A stretch of DNA of 64,000 nucleotides from Neodiprion pinetum (taxonomy: Eukaryota > Arthropoda > Insecta > Hymenoptera > Diprionidae). The notes under the pieces are model-generated. The model was given only the letters and a program-made list of their open reading frames with translations. It had not been told where the DNA came from and did not search any database. The stretch is taken from positions 13,319,871 through 13,383,870 of the forward strand of contig NC_060234.1 in assembly GCF_021155775.2 (NCBI RefSeq), given 5' to 3'. Positions within the stretch are counted from its first letter, which is position 1. Each line of letters opens with the position of its first letter. Made by a program: the position numbers and the translations under genes. Of this stretch, positions 43,383 through 55,200 are shown piece after piece.

Positions 43383-46300
43383 GTATTTGTCATTGATGAG
43401 TGGTGTTCGTTAATTTCGACAAACAATAGTTTGCACGAAATACTGCCCTGTATGCATCGTGTCTTATTTTAGGATTCACGTCTGAATCTGAGAGTTACTC
43501 AAGACCATTGAGGTGCTGTTATGATTGAATCGAAAATTTTTATACAACTGGATACATGTCTATTACGGTCCAGAGAAGGTTGAAAAGCGTGGTGACCTGT
43601 TCATATGGTCAATTTGACACCGTCATATATCTGAAACAATTTTAGAGTTTAGAAAAATATGAGGGCATAGATTAATAACAATATAGTCACTTTGTGGTAC
43701 TTTGTAATGCGACTCTAGTACGTCAAATGAAGCTGAGGGTAGCAGCTAAAGTTAGCAGTCAAACGTGTTTTTTTTCATTTCACCACATTTGGATTTTCAT
43801 ACTTCACTACCTTATTTGAATGAACATTAGAATCTTGAATGCTTCTTCATGCTGCTAGCTACAGCCTTGTGTACTTAAACAGTCAAAGCAGATAGACATG
43901 CTTGAGAGATATGATCACAAAAGACTGCACGATTCGCACTGAAATTCACAAGTTCTCAATGGGGTATTCACCACATTTCATGGGGGTTCAACTTTTTTAT
44001 TCAAAGCATCCAGTTAATTCACATCCTAATTCTTGCTGTCGTTGAAACTGAGCACCATTTCTGTTACGAACGTATTAGTAAGAACAATAGAAGTCAACTT
44101 CTAAAAAGTTGGCGTGTCACGATATATCTCGCAAGCATTGTACTCGTTTTATTCATCCTGTGATTGGTCGCTGGGCTATGTAATGTACCGTGTTCAGAGT
44201 CCCGCTGTCAGTTTGACAGTTGCGTATGTACGTGTGTGTTCGACGCTTTCGTTGAAATGACGATATACGAGAATTCCGTTTTAGGAGTCTCGCTATCAGC
44301 TTGCCAATCACCTATGCTTCATCAGGGAAAAAAAGTATGATTGCCCAATTTTAGAATGACTTTTCAAGGAGTTGGTTTTTCAAAGTGGGAGTATGTTTTG
44401 TTTATCATAGTTTACTAAATATTGTACATTCTCAAAGATGCAAATTGACGATTATTCTCAAACATACATCGTTACAGCAACGTTATTGACTTCATCCTCA
44501 TCTTATTATTGTGTTTGTAAATATCATATGAGGTTAGGTGATTCCGTCAATATGAAAATGTAAAGCGTACAGTTGATTTAAGTATTTACAAATGTATAGT
44601 AGTCTTCTTGGTGAGTACTTAGTGGTGCTGAACAACAGATGAATGAAGTAAATGCTTAGTAGTCTGATGACAATTGGTTTGATCCAATAAGATGTGTAGA
44701 ATGTTGAGTTTTGCACAGCTGTCGGTTATCTTCTCTTTGAAATATCGGCTTGTCGAAGTTTAACATTTACAAGTTCCAATGAATTCGAACAGAATAGGAA
44801 TGGTCCAAATGACTGTGAAATAAACGAAACAACAAACAAGCAATGAAAAGGTTCCATTTTATCAGTGATAAGTACTACACCGTGCGACACTGAATCAAAG
44901 TAATATATTGAACAAATACATACTAAACATACAAATTAATAAACAATCAAGTCATGAATTTGGTAGAGATGAAGAGGTTGAGCCTAAGCTATTCGTATAT
45001 TAAACGTTCTGTGTAAAAATATAATCTAATGAGAATGAACAAAGTACCATGCCGTCTGATTTGAATGAAGCATCCTGAGTATTCTTCCAGTAGCTTTGGT
45101 TAGCATTGTTCTATCTGATGATTCACGACGAGCGAACAACCTTCTTCCTGGCATTTACTTAATAGCCATATATGCATTTCACAAATGTTGCTGATTATAT
45201 TGTGTTTGTTATTCTGGCTGTTTGTCGAATTTGTATCCGATTGCAGAATATCTCATCTTTTCTTTGGTTCGATTCTGTGTTTCACCTACCTCAGACGATC
45301 CATTTTGTGAAATCACAAGAGCCCGTAATGCAGATGCCACTAATAATTGAGCTTTAGAGGGCTGGACTGGCTCTCTTAGGAGTCAGTAGATAAATCGAAA
45401 TCTCCAATGGACGTGTTGAGTGTTTATATACACAAATCATACCTCCAAGAAATATCGAATTTTAAGAGAAAAATGTTGGCCCTCTAATTGTAAAGGTTAA
45501 TAATAATAACAATCTGCTGGAAACCACAGTGGTCATTCTATTTCACTCTTACGACACTCGATCACTGATTCACTCACTCACTTATTTTATAAGACCATCG
45601 GCATCACCGATTTTCACGAACTTTGCAAATTGATTTCAAGATTGGATAACATATAAATAACTAAATAATAATAATTTATCATGAATATTTTATGATCGAC
45701 AACGTGACAGCGTCATGAGGCGGCTATTTTTGTTAAACGGTTTGCAGCGCGAGCAGCGCCATCGGGCTGTTGCATTATTATTAATAACTGCTTTACCCAG
45801 CAGCTATTTTGATTTATCGACCCACTTCGCAACTTTATAATATTCTACCGGCCAAATACGGATTCAGATTTATACGAAAATCAATAGGGGCGAGATTTCG
45901 ATGCCAAGAATCTGTGTTTAAAACTTAAAGTCGATTTATACACGCGCTCGAGCGGAATCGTGTCCACAAGGTGCTCTGGCGTGGAGAAGAAGAAAAAAAT
46001 AATTCTGATTTTCATCATCCTTGAGAGCTAATACTGCGGAAACCACTTGACGGATTTCGATCAAACTTTCTCACTAAGGTTATATCGGCCGAAACTACCA
46101 GCTGTGTAAGTCTCATTTAAAAATATTCACGCGTTCCTGAGATATAACGAAGTGCTTATACACGGAAAGATAGGGAAGTAGTTAGGCCGGGTAAATATAT
46201 CCTCGGCTAGCTTTTGTCTTTATAACTTGGCGGCGATTCGCTGCCGCGAATCTAGATGTATCAATTAAATTTTACAGAAAATCATTGAGATATCACGGTG

Positions 46301-46643
46301 GGCTAAATCCATTGGCGATATAAGTATCTGGCACGTGTTGCTTTGCAGCAGTACGTGCTTCGAAGAACATGGACTAGTAAACAGTTTATAGAGGAGGGGA
46401 CTGTGTTTGGTAGAATTTCTTGCATCGTTCACATGCACGCCTGACTCTACCTCTGAAATTTAGAAATTAATTCGTTCAACTGAGATAATTTCCGTAAAAT
46501 ATATTCATCACCGCGATAACATTAATTCCAGAAATGTGTAGAATACAGAACATAAGTATTCTCGCCAAAGCCTATTATAGCCACGTGCTTTGCCATCGTT
46601 GATTACTTATACGAGCAGAAATCCGTGAATAAGGAGAATACAC
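43383..46643. other. no gene seen; old repeats
   Basis: No coding domain. 44380-44530 resembles 31905-32100. AT-rich with short tandem AATAATAATA near 45505 and 45665. On the minus strand the part next to 46643 would be the intron following the SAM exon. Confidence 0.4.
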
Positions 46644-46995
46644 TTACCTCTGAAAACGGACTTCCATTTCCGGTTTGGATGTGAGTGGCAGGTGTGAGAA
46701 AGAGTGTGAGTGGAAAGGCGAGAATTAGCAGGATAGCAAAGGTCAGGAGGAAGGGAAATAGGGCAGAGAAGGAGCAGGGAGGACCAGGACAGGCTGACGG
46801 GTGAGGGGAATAGGGAGGCAGGAGCAGAAGGGACGGACAGGTGAGAAAAGGGTGAGAGTTTTTTGAGGTCAGTTGGAGAGAGCAGCGGACGGCAGGGGGG
46901 AAAGATAATATAGAAGAATAAGCGGGGACATCTAGGGAGCAGGAAGGGGGATAGAGCAGAGACAGATAGGCGGCAGGCAGATAAGGTAGGGAGCG

Positions 46996-48092
46996 GTGGC
47001 GGAACGAAAAAATATGAGCAACGCGGGTGGCCAGAAAGAAGGTGCGAAGAGAGTAGAGGAGGAGAAAAAAAAAGGGCGGCCGGGTGTGGTAGCAGCGATA
47101 AGGAGGGAAAGGAGTCATAGCTTGGGATCGGCGATGACGGTGATAGATTTATGGAAGAGAAAGCGGGAGGAAGTAGAGGAAAAAGGGGAAGAGGATGCAG
47201 ATGAGATACAGGAAAGAGAAAGCGGGAGGAAGTAGGGGAAAAAGGGGAGGAGGATGCAGATGAGATACAGGAAAGAGAAAGCATTTGGAAAAAGCAGGAA
47301 AGTTCACCGGTCGCCGGAGGGCAAGGGAGGGGAGGAAGGGCAGGAAGAGGGAGGGAGTATACAGGATATGCTAAGGTTGATTAGGGAGGAGTTAAAGATA
47401 GGGCTAGAGGAGGTCAAAGGGCAGGGAAGGAGGCTCAGGGAAGAAATGGAAAAGATTAAAGGTGAAATGACCAGAAGGGAAGAACAGTGGGATGTAGAGA
47501 GGGGGGAGATGAAGGAAACAACGAGGGACCTAGGTAAAAGATTAGAAGAGGTAGAAGAGAGAAGAGGGGGGAGATGGAAAGGGTAAAAGAAAGGCTGGAA
47601 GAATTAGAAAAGAAGATGGTAGAAGGCGGAGGGGAGAAGCAGGGACAGGGGAACGCGGATGTGGCGCAGGCAGCAATAGATAGGTTAAAAGAGATGGAGT
47701 GGGCCATAGAGAGGAAAGAAAGGGAAGAAAGAAGGGGAAAGTTAGTATTGAAAGGAGCGAGAATAGAGAAGGGAAGGGAAAAGGAAGGGTTGAAAAAGAT
47801 TATGCAGGTGAAAGGGGTAGAGGTCGAGGTAAAGGATATGTGGGAGGTAGGCGCGAAAAAGGGGGGAGAAAAGGGGATATGGATAGCAAGGCTAGGGAAC
47901 AGGGAGCAAAAGAGCCAGGTAATGGAAAGAAAAAGTCTACTAAAAGGGAGGGAGGAGAGAATAGAGGAGGATCTCACCTGGGCAGAGAGGAAAATGAAGT
48001 GGAATTTGAGGGAGATAGCAGCTATTGAGGAGAGAAGGGGAAACAGAGTAAGAATAGGGTATGCAAAGATTTGGATAAAAGGGAAAATGTAG
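46996..48092 (+). pseudogene. LINE ORF1 protein, coiled-coil + RRM/CTD-like, frameshifted
   Basis: Three overlapping frames. 46996-47235 is basic. A 59-bp direct duplication (units starting at 47162 and 47221) shifts the frame and yields a TAG at 47233-47235. 47254-47586 is a Glu/Arg-rich coiled coil (LIREELKIGLEEVKGQGRRL). A slip in a G6 run near 47570 moves to the frame 47574-48092, with more coiled coil (ERLEELEKKMVEGG), an RRM-like part (KLVLKGARIEKGREK) and the C-terminal block DLTWAERKMKWNLREIAAIE, like L1-type ORF1 CTDs. ORF1 proteins coat the element RNA. Two lesions make it non-functional. Confidence 0.75.
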
Positions 48093-48271
48093 AAGTGGGA
48101 TGAGATAGGACAGATGCTTAGGGACGGTGCAGGGAGAGAGAGGGAAGAGGGGCCAAGGGAGGGGAGGCAAAAAGTAGGGGAAGGTGATAGGGATAGGACA
48201 ACAAGCGACGAAAGGCAAGAGGGAGGTATAGAGGCACAGGCCGGGGGACGTATTGAAAGGCAGTCGGGGAA

Positions 48272-51200
48272 ATGGGCAGTGGGGAGGGGCAGAGGCAGGG
48301 GGGACGGGAGAGAAGGAGGAGAGAGAGGGGAGTAGGTGAGACGGAAAGGGAGGGTTGGAAAGTAGTTTTCTGGAATGTGGCGGGGCTTGCGAGAGAGGAC
48401 GAAGATTTTTGGAGGGGTCTAAGGGAGTGGGATGTAATATTTTTAATGGAGACATGGACAGAGAAGAAGGGGTGGGAAAGGATTAGGAATAGGTTGCCGG
48501 CAGGGTATAAATGGAAAGTACAGTATGCGGTGAAAATAAATAGGAAGGGAAGAGCAATAGGCGGAATGCTGTCAGGGGTAAGAAAGGAGATTGTAAGCGG
48601 GGAGGGAGGGAGGGTAGAGGTGAAAGAGGGGATGATAATAAGGAAAATAAGTGTAGCGGGAGAAAAATGGCTAGTAATAGGGATATACGTAAATGGGGAT
48701 CTAAAAGAGAAGATAGGGGAATTGAAGGAGCAAGCAGAAGAGGCAGATGAAAGAACAAAAGTGCTAGTAGGGGGCGATTTTAATGCCAGGACAGGGCAAG
48801 AGGGGGGAGGATGCTGGGGAGAAGGAGAGGAGGTGAGTAGGCGTAGGAAATCAAAGGACAGGAAAATAAACTCAGAAGGTAAGCAGCTGGTGCAATTTTT
48901 GGAAGAGACAGGCTGGGCAATAATGAATAGGAACATAGAGGGTGATGAGGAGGGAGAATTTACGTATGTAGGAGGGGCGGGGGTGAAGGTGATAAATTAG
49001 GCTATAGGAGACAGCGAGGTAAGGGATAGGATCAAAAGGATAGAGATTGGGGATAGGATTGACTCGGACCATCACCCGGTAATGGTGTGGATGAGGGGGG
49101 CAGTGACTAGGACAAGAAAAGGAAAAAGGGTAGGGGGAACTAGTAAAGGGGACTGGACAGAGGAGGGTAGGATGAGGTTTAGAACGGAGGTCAAATGGGA
49201 GGGGGTAGGAGAAGCGGATGTGGGCAAAGAGATAGAGAAAAGAATAGGGGAGTTTAGAAGAGCTTTAGAGGCAGGAGGGAGGGGGAGTGAAGTGAAAAAG
49301 GGTTGGTGGGATGAGGAATGTAGGCGAAAGAAAGCGGAAGTTAGGCAGAGTCTAAGGTACTGGAGAAAGAGGGAGGGGGAAGGGGAAGCGTATAGAAAGG
49401 AAAGAAGGGAATATAATAGGCTATGTGAGGAGAGGAAAAAGAAAGAATATGAGGGATTCATAAAAGAAGCAGCGGAAGCAAGGACAGAAAGCAAGGTATG
49501 GGAGATAGTTAACAGGGAAAGAAAGAAGTGGAAGAGGGTGAATGAGGAAATAGGCGAGCACGAGTGGAGGGAGTATTTCATGGGATTATTAGGGGGAGTG
49601 GAGAACAAGGTAATAGAAGGCGGGGGGACAGCAAATAGGAAGGGGAACGGGGAAGAAGAGCTGCAGAGGGAAGAGATTAGAAAGGTGATAGGAAAGCTGA
49701 GGGACGGAAAGGCACCAGGGGGGGATGGAATAGTTAGCGAGGTATGGAGGTATGGGGGGGAAGAGATGGAGCAGTGGGTATGGAAAACATGTAATAGAGT
49801 TTGGGTGGGGGAGGGCTGGCGGGAGGATTGGAGAGAGGGCTTGATAGCGCCAATAGTGAAGAAGGGGGAAAGGAAAAGGGTAGAAGAGTATAGGGGGGTG
49901 ACGTTGATGCCAACATTGTATAAGGTGTATGCGATGGCACTAGCGGAAAGGTTAGAAAGAGAGGTAGTGGAGAAGGAGAAGATACCGCATAATCAAACTG
50001 GCTTCAGGAAAGGAATGGGCACAATTGACAACGTGTATGTGCTGAACTATTTAATCAATAGACAGGTGGGAAGGGATAAGGGAAAGATGGTGGCGTTCTT
50101 TGTGGACTTGAAGGCGGCGTTCGATTCGGTGGACAGGAAGGTGATGTGGGAGACTATGGAAAGGAGAGGGGTGAGGGAAGGGCTAAGGGTAAGGGTAGAG
50201 GAAATTTACAAAGAAATAAAGAGTCGGGTGAGGAGCGGGCGAAAGGTAGGAGCGGCGTTCTGGACGGAGAGGGGGGTAAAGCAGGGGTACCCGCTCAGTC
50301 CACACCTATTTAACCTGCTGCTGGCGGATTTAGAAGAGGAAATGGGGAGAGGGAGAGGGGTTGGGGGGGTGGAGTTGACTGGCGGCAGGGTATGGACGTT
50401 AGCGTATGCTGACGATATAGTGCTACTAGCGGAGCGTAAAGAGGAGATGAAGGTAATGATTCGGAAGTTAGAAAGGTATATGGATAGGAAAAGGCTGACG
50501 GTAAATGTAGGGAAATCAAGGATTATGAGATTTAGGAAAGGAGGTGGCAGAAAGAAGAAAATGGATTGGAGATGGAGAGGGAAAAGGATAGAGGAGGTTA
50601 AAGAGTTTAGCTACTTAAGGTATATAGTAAAGTGCAATGGGGGACAGGAAGCACACCTGAAAGAGAGAGTACGGAAGGCAGGGGTAGTAATGAGGCAGGT
50701 ATGGGGGATAGGAAGAAGAAGGTTTGGGAGGGATCGAGAAAAAAGGATTTGGTTATTTGATAGGCTAGTATGGACGGTAATAGAGTACGCATCGGCGATA
50801 TGGGGGTGCAGGGAGTGGAGGGCGGTTGAGGCGATACAGGATAGATTTTTGAGATGGACGTTAGGAGTGCATGGGCGAACACCGGGATATTTAGTAAGGG
50901 AGGAGCTACAGAGGGAGAAGCTAGGGATTAGGGCAGGGAGAACGGCATGGAATTTTGAAAGGACGATGGAGAGAGGGGAGGGTAGCGATTTAGCTAGGAG
51001 ATGCTGGGAAGAGATAAGGGAAAAGGTAGAAGTGAGGAGGCAGGGATCGAGATGGGAAAGAGAAAGAGAAAGTTTCTTTGCGGAAAGGGGCGCAGAGAGT
51101 AGAGAGGTAGTCGTGAGAAGGGAGAGGGGAGAGGTGGATTTTAGGGAAATAGAGGAGAGAGAGAGGGAAGAACAGAGAAAAGAGAGGTGGAAGAAAATAG

Positions 51201-51592
51201 GGAAATCGAGATACAACAGATGGTACAGGTTAGTGAAAGGAGAAGGGATACCAGCCTATCTGGGAAAGGGCTTGGGGGAAAGCAGGTGGACAAGGGTGGC
51301 AAGATTCAGATTAGGAAGCGAGATGAAGGAGGCAAGGTACTGGGAAGAAGAGGAAAAGAGAAGGTGTAGGGTGTGCGGGGGGGAGGAGGAATCATGGGAG
51401 CACGTATGGGAAAGGTGCGTGGACTGGGATAGAAGGGGGGAAAGCTGGCAGGAGGTGGTGAGGGAGATGTTAGGTGAGGAGGGGGCGGGAGAAGTCTGGA
51501 TGAGAGAACTGGAAAGGATCAGGGATGTACGAGAGAATGAAAGAGTGAGAGATGAATGGGAAACGGAAGTCGAGTCGGGTAAGGACGAATAG
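48272..51592 (+). pseudogene. LINE ORF2: APE endonuclease + reverse transcriptase + zinc knuckle, one stop
   Basis: About 1106 codons in one frame, interrupted only by TAG at 48998-49000 (between GVKVIN and AIGD). Endonuclease: VFWNVAGL (Asn), FLMETW (Glu), GGDFNARTG and DSDHHPV (SDH), so the metal-binding and catalytic residues are present and the stop falls within the last part of this domain. RT: FVDLKAAFDSVDR, GVKQGYPLSPHLFNLL (Tyr where Cys is usual in QGCPLSP) and AYADDIVLLA. The C-terminus has CRVCGGEEESWEHVWERC, a CCHC-like knuckle. Target-primed reverse transcription uses the nick made by the endonuclease. With one stop to readthrough it is close to intact. Confidence 0.92.
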
Positions 51593-51854
51593 GGAATAGA
51601 ATAAAGTAAAATAGGATAAGGTTAAGTAAAGATAAGGATAAAGAATAAGGAAAGGATAAGAGGGAAAGTAAGGGAATGGCAAGGCAATGGCACAGGGCAC
51701 AGGCAATCAGAGAATAAGTAAGGATAAGGTAGGATGTAAGAATAGGATAAGAATAGGTTAAGAAAACACGTAGAACCATTGTAAAGGGAGAGGAAAATGG
51801 GAGTCTTTGTACCCCAAGGGGAACAATAAATATTACATACATACATACAGTTAC

Positions 51855-51921
51855 CTCTGAAAACTTCAATGAAATCCTCAAAGACCCAGTTTCGTAAAAG
51901 AAGGCTAGTAGCGATATCCAT
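51855..51921 (-). CDS. SAM-domain gene, first coding exon
   Basis: Minus exon from ATG at 51921: MDIATSLLLRNWVFEDFIEV, then phase 1 at the donor AGAG|GTAA (51854-51851). It is helices 1-2 of a SAM domain. Its phase-1 donor matches the acceptor of the exon at 31597. The original donor continues GTAAGT at the far (left) TSD copy; after the LINE insertion the exon is followed by GTAACT from the LINE border, which is still a possible donor. The 3' part of the gene is far away (31.6 kb) on the same strand. Confidence 0.55.
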
Positions 51922-52298
51922 TATTATACAGAACTAACAGTTTAAATATTTTAGAGAACTGCACGGCACTGCACACGCACGTCGAACACCGGGGGCCATA
52001 TTGGCTGGCCGCAGCAAGTCGCGGCATGTTCGAATTCGCACGGGTCGTAAAAAGGGTCACAAAGTGCCGTTAGCCGCTGTATTTCGTAGAGAATACCAGA
52101 ATTTTTTGTTGATTTTACGTACATAGTTGCGTCTGGTGCTTGGAACAAAATTATTTTGTAGAATATACAAAATATCTACAACAAAATACTTTTATGATGT
52201 GTAATCCAACAATATTTTTTGTTGCAACCACCAAAATTTGTCAGCAAAACGATTTGGTTAATGCGATAATAATAAACTTTTGCCTGTTTTATTAACTA
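51922..52298. other. upstream region of the SAM exon with AACAAAA/TTTTGTT motifs
   Basis: An open minus frame at 51951-52148 shows no domain. 52145-52265 has scattered ACAAAAT and TTTTTGTT words like 29890-30300. It ends at the Helitron-3 insertion (T at 52298). Confidence 0.4.
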
Positions 52299-55200
52299 CT
52301 AGGGTTCACCACGCGCGCTCACGCGCGGCAGGGGTTTTCTGTTAGCGCTTTAGCGCTCTAGTCTAATAACTTATCAATAGATATGTGTCTACGTCACGAA
52401 GCCAAATTATTCAGAAACAAAATTAATATTTTTAAGGAGATAACATTATTTTATTAACTTGTCGGAGAAGAATAAAGAGGATGCATCATCAAGTGAATTC
52501 GAAACTAGAACTTGGAATGAGTCCGCCGTATCAAGCGTCAAGCGTTATTCAACATGCTTTAAATATAGAACAAACAAATGGTTTGTTTATAACAACGCTT
52601 GGATGAAATCGACAGTCACGGAAAAGCAAGCGAATTGACCGGACGTGTTGGGATCATCGCGCTTTTTACAATGAGCAATTCACGAAATGCAAATCCTATA
52701 TCCTCTCCGCCTTTCCGAGGCTTCACCCCGACAAACTGTTTATTAATTCATATTTATTGATTAATGTCGTCGGTATTGTACACAACTCTATGAATGAAAT
52801 TCTTTTTTTTCTCATTGAACGTGTTTTTGGTGACCTTGTTTTAGCGATACGATTCCTTGTATACATAATTTTTAACGAGATTTCTGTCGCGTTGTGCTCC
52901 AATATACACTTCGAGAGCTTCCCAAGAACGTAGACGTGAGAAGGCCACATATAATTGACCGTGATTGAAGACATCTCTCCGAAGATCAACGCTGATTTTA
53001 TCGAAAGTTTGTCCTTGTGACTTATTGATAGTCATAGCAAAAGTTACCTTTGCAGGGAATTGACGATGTTCGAAAGTAAATGGATAATCATTTTCACAAT
53101 AAAGAGTAATGCGATGTAAGAAAACGATATCTCCACTTTTATCACCCGACAGAATCTCGCAACGCAACACTGTGTTACCCAATTCTAAAATCAATAATCT
53201 CGTGCCGTTGCACAAATCTTTGTTGATGCTTAAGTTTCTAATGAGCATTATAATACCATACTTTCTGAGACGAAGCTCGTGAGGTGGCAAACTCAGTGGT
53301 GATAACGTATTCAAATATTTTGGCAAGATTGTCTCGTTGACCTGGTCATTATCACCACAATTATCGGTACTGTCAACACTCGTGTAGAGTCGTTCGGTAG
53401 TTTCAACAAATAAGTTCATGACCCTCGAATTGATTTGTTCAACATCAACATTTCGAGCAGACAGAATGGCACATTTTGCCACATCTTTGAATCGTCTCGC
53501 TCTTACCAATTGTCCGTAGGTATCTTCTACTATATCCCGGTTTGCAGCTGCCACACAACGGTCTGGCACTTCAAGATTATCATCTGGATCGTTGAGAAGT
53601 CCATCTCCAATGTCAAGTGGAAATTTAGCAAACTCCACTTTGCTGGGAAAAATTCTCATGTTTTCCGTTCATGCGTATTTGGAAAAGTGTGGCCATAGTG
53701 CCTCCTATTTCCACCGGAAGAAGTTGACTAAAGTCTCCTCCAAGAACAATAATTTTCCCGCCAAAAGGTAGGTTATTATTCATAATATCTTGTAATGTTC
53801 GATCCGCGACTTCTAGAGCATAGCGTGGTGCCATAGGTGCTTCGTCCCACATAAAAAAATCAACGTTTTTCAAATAGTTACCCTGTTGAGATTGCGCCTT
53901 GATGCTCGATGTGAAATCTTCATACAGCGTTACTGGGAGCCCGAAGGTGTTGTGCACTGTTTTACCCTCAGGAAGTAATATCGCTGCGATTCCGGTGAAG
54001 GCCATAGCACTGACACACTTTCCTCTACCTCTGACGAGATTTGAGAACGTAGTGTAAATGAAAGTCTTACCAGATCCTCCAGGACCATCGATGTAAAAGC
54101 AAGTTATCTCGACATCATCGTTATCGATCGCACATAGGACAGCATCAACAAACATCTTTTGGGTATCATTTAGCTGTCCATACTGTTGCATACCAATTTT
54201 GGTAAACTGAGTTGGTAACGTATCCAACTCGTCGTCTTCGTTTAAGATTTCTATCTGTTCCATCCCCGGGAATTGAGAGAGATTCGAACCTTTGTTGATG
54301 AGCGTACGAGCGATTTTAAAATAGGATTTTCTTTGAGCTTGCTGCATGCTCAGGCGTCTTGCGTAATCCTCCGAAAACTTCATTTTGAATTGATCCCAAA
54401 GTTCTTCTGGATGAATTGGTTGGCAATGGATCAGAATTCTGACAAACAGTCTGCGAAGAAGACCAGGCATCATCCAAACGGCCGCTTCTTCAATCGCTTT
54501 TCACCACTCATCGTCATCTTCAATAAACCCCAGTGCCAGGCATGTTGCTGTAAACGTCTCGCAGACTTGTCCATCCACGGTCCTCAAATCTTTGAAGCTT
54601 TTGGCTCCTTTTACCTTCAACAAAAGCAATCGAAGATGAAACAATTCGATTTGAGCAGGACTTAACGAGTACATTTGTCCAAACGCATCATGTCTACGTT
54701 GTCGTTTTTCCCATCTCGAGACGATTGCTCCGTCAACGTTAGATTTTTTAAATACGTAATGGGACGGGATATCCGGGTACACGAACCATCTTGCAGATTC
54801 ATCGCGAACGTTCAATGCGAAGTAATCATTTAGCATACTTACTCGACTCATGGCATTCCTTATGCCGTCGTCGTTCACGGAGTCGTATCACAGGGTGGCT
54901 TTTCTCCTGCATCTTTTTGTCGCAGATACGCCAAACTGCCTCATTCGGTCCAACGTAGCGGGCTTCTACGTGATCGGTAACTTCGTCGTGATTGATAACG
55001 CGTTCTTTGTCTTCACCATTTTCCTTACTTGTCACCTGAATCGCTGCCACGTCGCGTCCTTTGAAAATGTACTTATATAGGTACTTTGGAGCCGTAACGC
55101 TCGTTACAATTTCCACGTTAATGTAGCAATTGAAAATAAGCGACAACGTTGGGCAATACGGTACGACCTATCGATTGTCTACGACGTGTCCGCCACGGCG

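Larger units (their letters stand above)
46658..51850 (+). mobile_element. full-length APE-type LINE (non-LTR retrotransposon), 14-bp TSD
   Basis: TTACCTCTGAAAAC lies at 46644-46657 and again at 51851-51864, and the element fills the space between (5193 bp). It has ORF1, ORF2 with an APE-like endonuclease and RT, and a 3' end AATAAATATTACATACATAC without a poly-A tail. The G-rich plus strand (purine-loaded) is uniform over the whole element and unlike the flanks. The few lesions suggest recent insertion. The clade is not certain; the overall plan and the C-terminal CCHC knuckle fit the R1/Jockey/CR1-like insect LINEs. Confidence 0.9.

Noticed and set aside
46603..51921. Long minus-strand ORFs rich in Ser, Pro and Leu opposite the LINE
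   Set aside because: They are mirror frames of the purine-rich LINE coding strand; no domain, and strand bias explains their openness.
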